DNA from: Clostridiales bacterium
GTDB lineage: Bacteria; Bacillota; Clostridia; Christensenellales; Borkfalkiaceae
Assembly: GCA_015069295.1 (NCBI GenBank)
Contig: SVIW01000006.1
Span: 70,203 to 109,950 of the forward strand
Length of the DNA stretch: 39,748 bases
Reading direction: 5' to 3'
The translations under genes and the position numbers were made by a program. Under the pieces are notes generated by a model that worked only from the letters and a program-made list of their open reading frames with translations, did not search any database and was not told the DNA's origin. Below are positions 24,610 to 33,177 of this stretch, piece after piece; the first letter of the stretch is position 1, and the number at the start of each line of letters is the position of its first letter.

Positions 24610-26037
24610 ATGACCGAATATATACTTCCTACAAAAATTATCGACGGCGCAAAAATGGAAAACCCCGAAACGCTTTTTTCTTCGAAAGGTTTCTACGCGA
24701 CCATCAATTATACTCCTAGCGAATGGAAACACTATCTCAAATTAAACGGGATCGGCTCGTTTATCGTTTTGGATTTCGGAAAGGAAATGCACGGCGGCGT
24801 TCGGCTGATTACCGATTTGATAAAAACCGACGTTTGCAAGATCCGTATCCGCTTTGGCGAGAGCTTGGGCGAAGTCAACGCAGAGCTTAAAGAGAAAAAC
24901 GCAGGAAACTATCACAGTTTTCGTGATTTTGAAACGCAGATTTGCTCGTACGCCGACGCAAACGTTGGACAGACGGGGTTCCGTTTCGTGCGCATCGACC
25001 TTTTAGAGGATAATTTTATTTATTTTAAAAATATCTATTGCGTAAACCGTATCTTTTCCAAAAAGCCGATTTACGTTTACCAAGGCGGCGATAAAAGGAT
25101 TGCGGATATCTTTTGGACGGCAAAACGCACCGTGGATTTGTGTTCGAGCGGTGGCTATATTTGGGACGGTATCAAGCGCGACAGATTGGCTTGGGCAGGC
25201 GATTTGGCGCCCGAGGTCATGGCGTTACATACTCTGTACGGCAAGGTGGCTATCGTAGAAAAGACCTTGGATTTATGCAAGAAGAACGCGCCCTTGCCTA
25301 GGTTTATGAACAATATCTACACCTATTCTATGTGGTGGATTATTATGCTGGCGGATTATTATAAAGAATTTGCCTGCGATAAGTATATCAAAAAACACCT
25401 CCCCTACCTTATCGGCTTGGTGGCGCAGATGGGCGAGTTGGTGGACGAGAACGGTACGCTGAGCACGAAGACTCGGTATCTCGTCGACTGGCCCACGAAA
25501 GACACCAAGGACGAGCTCGTCGGCGTTCGCGCTATTTTCCTTATGGCAATGAACGGCGCGGAGTATTTACTGCGGGAGTTTGGAAAATCCGTCGAAAAGG
25601 TCTTGGAAATAAAACGAAAACTGCTCTTACAGCCCCTTTGTCCGAAAGAAAAAAAGCAGGTTATCGCTTTGAAATACTTTGCGGTCGGGGAAATCACGGA
25701 CGAGGAATACGAAATCTTGATCGCAGGCGGCGCGAAAGGGTTCTCTACCTTTATGAGCTATTATATTTTAAGCGCGATCGCTTCGCGGGACGAAAAGCTG
25801 GCGATTGATTTGATGAAGGAATATTACGGCGGAATGTTGGATAGAGGCGCGACGACGTTTTGGGAAGATTTTCATATCGAATGGTTGGACGGCACGGGCA
25901 GAATCGACGAAATCGACGAATCGAAAAAAGACCTGCACGGGGACTGCGGCGCGTTTTGTTACGTAGGCTTCCGCCACAGCCTTTGCCACGGCTGGTCGAC
26001 GGGGGTTTTGAAGTTCATCAAAGAGCACTGTCGTTAA
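24610..26037 (+). CDS. GH78-like glycosidase paralogue, C-terminally short
   Basis: 475 residues, no signal peptide. It shares the layout of 5771-7396: FIVLDFGKEMHGGVRL near residue 55, GQTGFRFVRIDL near 120, YIWDGIKRDRLAWAGDLAPE near 190, GATTFWEDF near 420 and FRHSLCHGWSTGV near 455. It ends just after this last motif, so about 65 residues of the paralogue's C-terminal beta segment are missing. A middle region (about 330-370) is also diverged and Lys-rich. Asp replaces the expected general-acid Glu in the D-x4-E-x6-D motif, as in the paralogue. It is a single gene, with tRNA-Glu(CTC) upstream and a double terminator after. Whether it is active, or active on the same sugar, is unknown. Confidence 0.8.
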   Translation: MTEYILPTKIIDGAKMENPETLFSSKGFYATINYTPSEWKHYLKLNGIGSFIVLDFGKEMHGGVRLITDLIKTDVCKIRIRFGESLGEVNAELKEKNAGNYHSFRDFETQICSYADANVGQTGFRFVRIDLLEDNFIYFKNIYCVNRIFSKKPIYVYQGGDKRIADIFWTAKRTVDLCSSGGYIWDGIKRDRLAWAGDLAPEVMALHTLYGKVAIVEKTLDLCKKNAPLPRFMNNIYTYSMWWIIMLADYYKEFACDKYIKKHLPYLIGLVAQMGELVDENGTLSTKTRYLVDWPTKDTKDELVGVRAIFLMAMNGAEYLLREFGKSVEKVLEIKRKLLLQPLCPKEKKQVIALKYFAVGEITDEEYEILIAGGAKGFSTFMSYYILSAIASRDEKLAIDLMKEYYGGMLDRGATTFWEDFHIEWLDGTGRIDEIDESKKDLHGDCGAFCYVGFRHSLCHGWSTGVLKFIKEHCR

Positions 26038-26072
26038 GCGCGCTATTCGTAAAAGAAAAACATTGTAAAAAT

Positions 26073-26100
26073 AAAGAACGGGCGGTTACGCCCGTTCTTT
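26073..26100 (+). terminator. Terminator after the second GH78-like gene
   Basis: A 12-bp hairpin AAAGAACGGGCG / CGCCCGTTCTTT with 4-nt loop, 36 nt after the stop. Confidence 0.8.
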
Positions 26101-26104
26101 ACGT

Positions 26105-26132
26105 AAAAAAGGCGGGTTTACCCGCCTTTTTT
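26105..26132. terminator. Bidirectional terminator between convergent genes
   Basis: A perfect 12-bp hairpin AAAAAAGGCGGG / CCCGCCTTTTTT with TTTA loop. It lies between the GH78-like gene (plus) and the DUF1858 gene (minus, stop at 26144) and serves both. Confidence 0.9.
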
Positions 26133-26143
26133 GTTTTCGTTTT

Positions 26144-26344
26144 TTAGTCTTCCAAGCCTTCGTTGAGCTTTGCAAGCAAGCTTTCAAGGTCTTCGCCGTG
26201 TACGGCAACCGCCTCTGCAACCGATTCGCCGTGCGCCATAGCGCAACCGAAGCAGTGCATACCCGCCGCCATCAAGATTTCAGGCGCGTTGGGGTTGATT
26301 TGCAAGCAATCCGCAATCAAAGTATCTGCAGTAATTTTAGCCAT
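26144..26344 (-). CDS. DUF1858-family small redox-disulfide protein
   Basis: 66 residues beginning MAKITADTLIADCLQINPNA and holding the CxxC motif CFGCAMAHGES at about 31-41. This matches the DUF1858 / hybrid-cluster-protein-associated disulfide domain, a small helical domain thought to act in redox or metal handling. AGGAG lies upstream. No clear promoter is seen, and the gene may be reached by read-through from the PHP phosphatase and pur operon; the terminator at 26105-26132 ends the unit. Its exact role is unknown in the family. Confidence 0.88.
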   Translation of the reverse strand: MAKITADTLIADCLQINPNAPEILMAAGMHCFGCAMAHGESVAEAVAVHGEDLESLLAKLNEGLED

Positions 26345-26428
26345 TTTTATATTTCTCCTTGTCTTTTATTTTTTTTCTACAATAATAATGTAACACCTTT
26401 TCCGTTTTTTTAAACGGATTTTTTCTTT

Positions 26429-27184
26429 TTAACGGTATTTCCCGAAAAATTTCTTTATCGGCGGCACGAGCCCTACTTCTACCCGTTCGTTCGCAAGAAT
26501 CCGCGACATCGTTTGCTGCGCGTTTTCAAACTCTTTTAACAAGCCCGCTTTTTCTATCGCCGCTTTCGTTTCCGTCCAGTTGGGCGCACGCGTTCCCTCG
26601 TCGTGCGCGTCCGTACCGATACAGTGCACCGCGTTACGGCGCAAAAGCGCGAAAGCAAGGCTCTTTTCCCTGCGGTTTAAAAAGGCGGACGTATTGACTT
26701 GCAACAGACAGCCCATCGCCAGCAGTTCGTTGATAATTGCGGGATTTTTCAATACCTCGCGATAGCGCTCGACGTGCGCGATAATCGGCACGCAATCGGT
26801 TTCCGCCATAAAATCGGCAAGCCTATTGAAAAGCTCGCCCGACCACTTTTGCATAAAGGGAAACTCTATCAAGATATAGTCCGTCCCCTCGATACAAAGC
26901 CGACGGAGCTCGTCGTATTCGGCTACGTTAACGCCCGTGAAATGCACCTCCGCACCCAAGCGCAGGGAAACCCCTTCGGGTACTTCCTCTTTTATACGCG
27001 CGTACGCGGCGTTGCGGCGAGTTAAAAACTGTTCGGGAGCGTATTTTTTTCCGTAATAATGGGACGTGCACAAAACGCAGGTTACCCCTTGCTGCTTTTC
27101 CTTTTGCAAAATGGCAAGCGCCGCCCTGCTGTCCTTTGCCCCATCGTCAAGACGGGGTAAAATATGCGTATGAAAATCTATCAT
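26429..27184 (-). CDS. PHP-family tyrosine-protein phosphatase, CpsB/CapC/YwqE type
   Basis: 251 residues. The family signature DFHTHILPRLDDGAKD opens the protein and supplies metal-binding His and Asp. Further metal ligands fit GAEVHF near residue 80, IIAHVERY near 133 and IGTDAHD near 190. Relatives dephosphorylate the tyrosine kinase that controls capsule or exopolysaccharide assembly; no kinase or wzz gene is in the window. GGAGGGG precedes the ATG. It begins 57 nt after the purL stop, across a GGGCGGC/GCCGCCC hairpin at 27210-27228 that lacks a U tract, so it may be cotranscribed with the pur operon. Confidence 0.88.
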   Translation of the reverse strand: MIDFHTHILPRLDDGAKDSRAALAILQKEKQQGVTCVLCTSHYYGKKYAPEQFLTRRNAAYARIKEEVPEGVSLRLGAEVHFTGVNVAEYDELRRLCIEGTDYILIEFPFMQKWSGELFNRLADFMAETDCVPIIAHVERYREVLKNPAIINELLAMGCLLQVNTSAFLNRREKSLAFALLRRNAVHCIGTDAHDEGTRAPNWTETKAAIEKAGLLKEFENAQQTMSRILANERVEVGLVPPIKKFFGKYR

Positions 27185-27241
27185 TTCACCCCTCCAAAAT
27201 ACTTTCGTAGGGCGGCAAAACGCCGCCCGAAACGAGATTCC

Positions 27242-30200
27242 TTATTTGAAATATGCAACGCCGCTTTCGAAAATCTTCATATCGAAATTGCCCTCGACGT
27301 TCTTGTACAGATTGTCGCCCGTACGTTCGCTGTGCCCCATTTTACCAAAGACTCTACCGTCAGGCGAGGTGATACCCTCGATTGCCCACATCGAACCGTT
27401 GGGGTTAAACGGCGATACCATAGTTGCGTTGCCGTCCAAATCGGCGTACTGCGTCGCTACCTGCCCGTTTGCTTTCATCTTTTCAAGCTCTGCAATCGGC
27501 GCAACGATTTTGCCCTCGCCGTGGGATACGGGAACTTTGTACACTTCGCCGACTTTGCAAGCGGAGAGCCAAGGCGAAAGGTTGGACGCTACGCGTACGT
27601 CTACCACCGTCGAAACGTGGCGGGAGATATTGTTGAAAGTAAGCGTAGGCGAATCCGCCGTCATTTCCCTTACGTGCCCGTAAGGAACAAGACCAAGCTT
27701 GATAAGCGCCTGGAAGCCGTTACAGATACCAAGAGCCAAACCGTCGCGGTTGTTCAAAAGCTCTTCGACCTGTTCGGCAATATACGGGTTACGGAAGGTC
27801 GTTGCGATGAACTTACCGCTGCCGTCCGGTTCGTCGCCGCCCGAGAACCCGCCGGGGAAGGCAATAATATTTGCATTTTTAATCGCTTTTACGATTTGCG
27901 CAACGCTTTCCTCGATATCCGCCGCGCTGCGGTTGCGTACGACCACCGTTTCTACGTCTGCGCCCGCAAGACGGAATTTTCTCGCCGTATCCAGTTCGCA
28001 GTTCGTACCGGGGAATACGGGAATAAACACGCGGGGACGGGCAATCTTCGTTGCAATATTCGTATATTTCGCGCCCTGCGTATAGTCGCAATCCATCGCC
28101 TTGCCCTCTGCGGGAGCGGTGGTTGCAAATACGCTTTCCAAGGGGCTGATATACGCGTGCGCCGCGCCGTCCAAGGACACGCTTTCGTTGCCGCATACAA
28201 AGGCTTCGCCGCATACCTGCCCTACCCTTTTTTTGAAAATCGAGCCGTCAAACGCCCCTTCGTCCTTCAAGGAGATTACGAGATCGCCATAGCCTTCTTT
28301 ATAGAGTTCTGCCGCAGGCATATCGAAGGAAACGCCAACGCTATTTCCCAGCGCCGACTTGATAACCGCCGCGCCGATACCGCCGTTTTCTACCACCGTC
28401 GCAAAGGTAGTGTTGCCCTTTTCAATGCTTGCGTAAACCGCTTCGTAGACCTTTTTCAACGCCTCGAAATCGGGTACGGAGTTTTCGTCCTTAGGTACGG
28501 GAACGTAGTAAAGCTTTTCCCCGCCCTTTAAGACGTTGGTAATCAATTTGCTTGCCTTTGCAGGCGCAAGCGCAAAGGAGATAAGGGTGGGAGGTACGTG
28601 AATGTTTTCAAAAGTACCGCTCATACTGTCCTTGCCGCCGATCGCGCCCAAGCCCAACCCGATTTGCGCGTATACCGCGCCGAGGAGCGCGGAGGCAGGT
28701 ACGCCCCAAACCTTCGCTTCCTTCGTCATTCTTTGGAAAAATTCCTGCAACGTCAAGCGAACGTCGCTGTATTTTGCGCCCGTCGCTACGACCTTAGAAA
28801 CGGAAGCGACAATCGAATAGATAGCCCCGATAAACGGGCTGGTTTCCATAAGATAAGGCGAGTACCCGTACGCGGATACGGTACAAACGTCCGTTTCGCC
28901 GCCGCAGATTTTCGCCGCCATCGCAATCGCGGGCGTGCGTTGCGTCTTACCGCCCCAAGGCATATATACCGTTCTCGCGCCGATGGTCGAGTCAAACGTT
29001 TCGCTAAGACCTTTCTTTGCGCAAACGTTCAAATCAGACAGCACTTTCTTCGTCGTATCCGCAAAGGATACGTTTTCTTTTTTATCAAACCAAGTGGTAA
29101 CCTCGTCGCAAATTTCCACTTCCGCTTCCTGTTTTACGCCGTTGGTATTGAGGAATTCGCGGGAAATATCCACGATCGCCTTGCCCTTTAAGAACATCTT
29201 CATACGACCCGTGTCCGTAACGACGGCAACGGGAGTCGCCGAAAGGTTTTCTTCCGCCGCAAGCGCGATGAACGCGTCCACGTCCCCCTCGTTGACAACG
29301 ACCGCCATACGTTCTTGCGATTCGGAAATCGCAAGCTCGGTACCGTTCAAGCCCTCGTATTTTTTAGGTACTTTATCCAAATCGATGTTCAAGCCGTCTG
29401 CAAGCTCGCCGATAGCAACCGAAACGCCGCCTGCGCCGAAGTCGTTACATTTTTTAATCTTTCTCGTCGCTTCTTTATTTAAGAAGAGGCGTTGCAATTT
29501 TCTTTCCGTCAACGCGTTGCCCTTTTGTACTTCCGCACCGCAGGTTTCTACCGAGTGCGAATCGTGCGCTTTCGACGAACCCGTTGCGCCGCCGCAGCCG
29601 TCGCGACCCGTTTCCCCGCCGAGCAAGACGATAACGTCGCCCGCCTTAGGCGCTTCGCGGTATACCATTTCCTTTCTCGCGCCGCCGACGACGAAGCCCG
29701 TTTCCAAACGCTTTGCCTTATAGCCCTCGTGGTAAACCTCGTCTACGATACCCGTCGCCAAGCCGATTTGGTTGCCGTAGGAAGAAAAGCCCGCCGCCGC
29801 GCGTTGGGTAATGGCGCGTTGAGGGAGTTTCCCCGCAAGGGTGTCTTCCAGCTTTTCGCGAGGGTCGGAAGCGCCCGTGATACGCATCGCTTGGTATACG
29901 TACGTTCTGCCGCTCAACGGATCGCGGATTGCGCCGCCAAGGCAGGTAGCCGCGCCGCCGAACGGTTCGATTTCCGTCGGGTGGTTGTGCGTTTCGTTTT
30001 TAAACATAACGAGATACTGTTCTTTCTTCCCGTCGATTTCCGCTTCAATCTGGATAGAGCAAGCGTTGATTTCATCCGAAAGGTCAAGGTTATCCAATTT
30101 CCCGTCTTTCTTCAATTTCTTTGCGGCAATCGTCGCCAAATCCATCAAACAAGGATATTTGTCGGGACGGTTGCCGTTCAATTCTTGATACAGCTCCTCG

Positions 30201-30943
30201 TAAAGGTGGTACGCCTTTTCGATTTGAGGATTTTTCGAAGTAATCTTTACGTTTTTAAGTTCGGTTGCAAACGTCGTATGGCGGCAGTGATCCGACCAAT
30301 ACGTATCGATAACTTTGAGTTCCGTTTCCGTGGGATTGCGGTCTTCGCTCTTGAAATAATCGCGCACGAAAATCAAATCGAGCACGCTCATTGCAAACCC
30401 GATATTCTTATGATAGTTTGCAATTTCCGTATCGGACATCGCGATAAAGCCTTCCACTTCTTTTACGGGTGCGCCCTCTACCGTTTCACGGACGAGGGTT
30501 GCAGGCTTTTCAAAGCCGACCTCTTCACTTTCTACGGGGTTGATAATATGTTTCTTAATCGCGTCAAGCTCTGCATCCGTAACCCCTTTCGCCATATACA
30601 TTCTCGCGCATTTTACAAGCGGACGGGATTTTTTGGTGAGGAGCTGTACGCATTGCGCCGCGCTGTCCGCGCGCTGGTCGTACTGTCCCGTAAGATAGCT
30701 GACGGCAAACGCCTTATAGCCGTTAGGGATAGCGATTTCTTCCAAATATACGTCGTCTACGGGAGGTTCGGAAAATACCGTACCGAGCGCCGCTTTCAAC
30801 TCGTCTTCGCTAAGCCCTTCTACGTCGTAACGAAGAAGCAAACGGAAATCTTCCGTATCGATATTGAGGAGGGTCTTGATATCCGCCGCCTCTTTTCTTG
30901 CCTGCACGTTGTCTTTCTTTTCTACAAAAATTCTGTAAATCAT
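27242..30943 (-). CDS. purL: Phosphoribosylformylglycinamidine synthase, single-chain (PurL with PurQ domain)
   Basis: Converts FGAR, glutamine and ATP to FGAM; cytosolic. At 1233 residues it is the fused clostridial type with PurS-like N-terminus, two AIRS-like halves and a C-terminal class I glutamine amidotransferase (about 968-1233). The ATP-binding half shows DYFKSEDRNPTETEL, DTYWSDHCRHTTF and FKNETHNHPTEIEPFGGAAT. The amidotransferase shows the nucleophile Cys in GICNGFQ near residue 1070 and the catalytic His in SHGEGK, so glutaminase activity should be intact here, unlike in PurF. AGAAGGA lies upstream. It starts 24 nt after the purD stop and is the last pur gene of the operon. Confidence 0.97.
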   Translation of the reverse strand: MIYRIFVEKKDNVQARKEAADIKTLLNIDTEDFRLLLRYDVEGLSEDELKAALGTVFSEPPVDDVYLEEIAIPNGYKAFAVSYLTGQYDQRADSAAQCVQLLTKKSRPLVKCARMYMAKGVTDAELDAIKKHIINPVESEEVGFEKPATLVRETVEGAPVKEVEGFIAMSDTEIANYHKNIGFAMSVLDLIFVRDYFKSEDRNPTETELKVIDTYWSDHCRHTTFATELKNVKITSKNPQIEKAYHLYEELYQELNGNRPDKYPCLMDLATIAAKKLKKDGKLDNLDLSDEINACSIQIEAEIDGKKEQYLVMFKNETHNHPTEIEPFGGAATCLGGAIRDPLSGRTYVYQAMRITGASDPREKLEDTLAGKLPQRAITQRAAAGFSSYGNQIGLATGIVDEVYHEGYKAKRLETGFVVGGARKEMVYREAPKAGDVIVLLGGETGRDGCGGATGSSKAHDSHSVETCGAEVQKGNALTERKLQRLFLNKEATRKIKKCNDFGAGGVSVAIGELADGLNIDLDKVPKKYEGLNGTELAISESQERMAVVVNEGDVDAFIALAAEENLSATPVAVVTDTGRMKMFLKGKAIVDISREFLNTNGVKQEAEVEICDEVTTWFDKKENVSFADTTKKVLSDLNVCAKKGLSETFDSTIGARTVYMPWGGKTQRTPAIAMAAKICGGETDVCTVSAYGYSPYLMETSPFIGAIYSIVASVSKVVATGAKYSDVRLTLQEFFQRMTKEAKVWGVPASALLGAVYAQIGLGLGAIGGKDSMSGTFENIHVPPTLISFALAPAKASKLITNVLKGGEKLYYVPVPKDENSVPDFEALKKVYEAVYASIEKGNTTFATVVENGGIGAAVIKSALGNSVGVSFDMPAAELYKEGYGDLVISLKDEGAFDGSIFKKRVGQVCGEAFVCGNESVSLDGAAHAYISPLESVFATTAPAEGKAMDCDYTQGAKYTNIATKIARPRVFIPVFPGTNCELDTARKFRLAGADVETVVVRNRSAADIEESVAQIVKAIKNANIIAFPGGFSGGDEPDGSGKFIATTFRNPYIAEQVEELLNNRDGLALGICNGFQALIKLGLVPYGHVREMTADSPTLTFNNISRHVSTVVDVRVASNLSPWLSACKVGEVYKVPVSHGEGKIVAPIAELEKMKANGQVATQYADLDGNATMVSPFNPNGSMWAIEGITSPDGRVFGKMGHSERTGDNLYKNVEGNFDMKIFESGVAYFK

Positions 30944-30967
30944 CTCGTTCGTTCCTTCTCCGTTTGT

Positions 30968-32242
30968 TTATTCTTTCACTACGTCGCGATATTTGATACC
31001 GATATCCTTGCGGTAATACATACCGTCGAAAGAAATTTTTTCCGCATTTGCATACGCTTTCTTTCTCGCCTCTTCCACGTCTGCGCCCTTTGCACAAACC
31101 CCAAGCACGCGCCCGCCGCTCGTTACGATTTTACCGTCCTTTTCGGCTGTGCCTGCGTGGCAGAGTATCACCTCTTCGTCCAAATCGCCAAAGGTAATCT
31201 CTTTGCCTTTTTCATAACTTTCGGGATAGCCGCCGCTTGCAAGCACTACGCATACGCAAGCCCCGTCCTCCCATTCGATTTCCACTTCGTCCAATCTCTC
31301 GTCTACGACCGCCTCGAAGATTTCCATCAAATCGGTCTTTAACATCGGCAGAATAACCTGCGTTTCGGGATCGCCGAAGCGGGAGTTGTATTCGATGACT
31401 TTCATCCCGTCTTTCGTCTTCATCAAGCCGAAATACAAAACCCCTTTAAAGGTACGCCCCTCGGCGTTCATCGCTTTGACAGTCGGGAGCATTATTTTTT
31501 CCATAACCTCTTTCGCCGTCTTTTCACCGTAAAAAGGCGCGGGAGCAAACGTACCCATACCGCCCGTATTCAAGCCCTCGTCGTTATCCTTTGCCCGCTT
31601 GTGATCGCAGCTGGTGATCATAGGCTTGATCGTCTTCCCGTCGGTAAACGCAAGCGCGGAAACTTCGGGGCCTACCAAAAACTCTTCCACGACGACCTTG
31701 CTGCCCGCCGCGCCGAATTTTTTGTCCAGCATCATTTCTTTCAAGCCTTCCTGCGCCTCTTCACGGGTCATACAAATCAAAACCCCTTTCCCAAGCGCAA
31801 GCCCGTCCGCTTTCAATACGACGGGAATATCACATTCCGCAACGTACGCCGCCGCCTCTTCATACTTAGAAAAGGTTTCGTACTTCGCCGTAGGAATGTT
31901 GTATTTTTTCATAAGCTCTTTGGAAAAAGCCTTACTTGCCTCGATAATCGCCGCTTTCTTATTCGGCCCGAACGCGCGGTGTCCGCGGCTTTCCAATTCG
32001 TCCACGAGTCCCAGCGCCAAGGGATCGTCGGGGGTTACGACGGTAAAGTCGATTTCTTTATGCTGATCGACCCAATCGCCCACCGCTTTTACGTCGCAAT
32101 AGTCGACGTTTACTAAAACTGCGTCTTTGGCAATTCCTGCATTGCCTTTCATCGCATATATCGTGTCCACTTTCGGCGATTTCTTTAACGCCTGAATAAC
32201 GGCGTGTTCTCTGCCACCGTTTCCGATTACCAAAACGTTCAT
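30968..32242 (-). CDS. purD: Phosphoribosylamine-glycine ligase (GAR synthetase)
   Basis: ATP-grasp enzyme making GAR from phosphoribosylamine and glycine. 424 residues, the usual monofunctional length. Motifs: MNVLVIGNGGREHA at the start, PDDPLALGLVDELE near 70, ATP-grasp VVLKADGLALGKGV near 145, DHKRAKDNDEGLNTGGMG near 220, and EYNSRFGDPETQ near 290. GGAGAAAG precedes the ATG. It follows the small membrane protein gene by 17 nt and precedes purL by 24 nt. Confidence 0.97.
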   Translation of the reverse strand: MNVLVIGNGGREHAVIQALKKSPKVDTIYAMKGNAGIAKDAVLVNVDYCDVKAVGDWVDQHKEIDFTVVTPDDPLALGLVDELESRGHRAFGPNKKAAIIEASKAFSKELMKKYNIPTAKYETFSKYEEAAAYVAECDIPVVLKADGLALGKGVLICMTREEAQEGLKEMMLDKKFGAAGSKVVVEEFLVGPEVSALAFTDGKTIKPMITSCDHKRAKDNDEGLNTGGMGTFAPAPFYGEKTAKEVMEKIMLPTVKAMNAEGRTFKGVLYFGLMKTKDGMKVIEYNSRFGDPETQVILPMLKTDLMEIFEAVVDERLDEVEIEWEDGACVCVVLASGGYPESYEKGKEITFGDLDEEVILCHAGTAEKDGKIVTSGGRVLGVCAKGADVEEARKKAYANAEKISFDGMYYRKDIGIKYRDVVKE

Positions 32243-32259
32243 CTGTCTTTCTCCGTTTT

Positions 32260-32538
32260 TTAGTCTTTCTTGTTTTTTCTCTTATATAGTATAATTCCAC
32301 CTACGATTTGCAGCGCCGATAAAAAAACGGCGACAACGAGGGGTATCCATCCGAAAAGATTTTGCTTTTCCCATATCAACACGATACCAAAGCACATCAA
32401 CCCCAGCAATCCAAACGTAACCAAAAAGGCGAGGATTCCGGCAAAAATACGGTGTTTTCTGCCCCGCTTTTCTCTTGGAACAACGAGGAACATCAATTCC
32501 GTATAAATATCCAGCAATATATCGATGATGATATCCAT
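32260..32538 (-). CDS. Small two-helix membrane protein inside the pur operon
   Basis: 92 residues; two strong hydrophobic segments, at about 30-55 (IFAGILAFLVTFGLLGLMCF...) and 63-85 (FGWIPLVVAVFLSALQIVGG...), a basic VPREKRGRKHR stretch before the first, and a Lys-rich C-terminus. The family is not recognised. Its ATG lies only 5 nt after the purN stop and no good Shine-Dalgarno is near, so translation probably depends on coupling to purN. It occupies the position between purN and purD where purH stands in many pur operons. No link to purine synthesis can be shown. Confidence 0.7.
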   Translation of the reverse strand: MDIIIDILLDIYTELMFLVVPREKRGRKHRIFAGILAFLVTFGLLGLMCFGIVLIWEKQNLFGWIPLVVAVFLSALQIVGGIILYKRKNKKD

Positions 32539-32543
32539 AGCAA

Positions 32544-33161
32544 TCAGTTTACAATACGCACCTTTCTGCCTTTCTTTTCAATTTTGCCTTGACAAAGGAG
32601 TTTTACGCACAAAGGCAACATCTCGTGTTCTTCCTTTAAAATACGCGTTTGTAAGCTTTCGGGCGTGTCGTCCGCTTCCACGTTCACCGCGCGCTGCATA
32701 ATAATCGCCCCGCCGTCTACGTCCGCTTCGACGAAATGCACCGTCGCACCCGACAGCTTTACGCCGTATTCGATCGCCGCTTTATGTACGTGCAAGCCGT
32801 AATACCCCATTCCGCAAAAGGACGGAATCAGCGAGGGATGAATGTTGATAATCGCGTTTTCAAACTCTTTAATAAAGCTTGCGGGCACAACCAACAGCCA
32901 GCCTGCCAATACGATATATTCCACGCCCGCATTTTTCAAAACTCTTGCAACTTCGGAGTAAAATTCCTCTTTGCTTGCGTAGACTTCCTTATCGTAAACG
33001 AGAGTCTTTATCCCGTGCTTTTGCGCGCGAAGAATCGCCCCCGCCTCTTTTTTCGAAGCGACCAAATATTCGATTTCACAAAACTGTTCGCGTTCGTTGG
33101 CGTCGATAACGGACTGAAAATCCGTACCGCCGCCCGACGCAAATACCGCTATCTTTTTCAT
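32544..33161 (-). CDS. purN: Phosphoribosylglycinamide formyltransferase 1 (GAR transformylase)
   Basis: Transfers formyl from 10-formyl-THF to GAR. 205 residues. It has the N-terminal MKKIAVFASGGGTDFQSVID, the catalytic Asn/His in NIHPSLIPSF near 106-115, and SGATVHFVEADVDGGAII near 135-152 with the conserved Asp. The Shine-Dalgarno is poor, and the gene starts 16 nt after purM, so coupling is likely. Confidence 0.95.
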   Translation of the reverse strand: MKKIAVFASGGGTDFQSVIDANEREQFCEIEYLVASKKEAGAILRAQKHGIKTLVYDKEVYASKEEFYSEVARVLKNAGVEYIVLAGWLLVVPASFIKEFENAIINIHPSLIPSFCGMGYYGLHVHKAAIEYGVKLSGATVHFVEADVDGGAIIMQRAVNVEADDTPESLQTRILKEEHEMLPLCVKLLCQGKIEKKGRKVRIVN

Positions 33162-33177
33162 ATCGCTTATTTCAAAC

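Noticed and set aside
26400-26425. Terminator after the PHP phosphatase gene
   Set aside because: The CCGTT/AACGG stem is short and has no T tract on the minus strand.
27164-31342. Plus-strand frames of 455 and 616 codons opposite purL and purD
   Set aside because: Antisense shadows of clearly conserved pur genes, with no start signals or recognisable domains.
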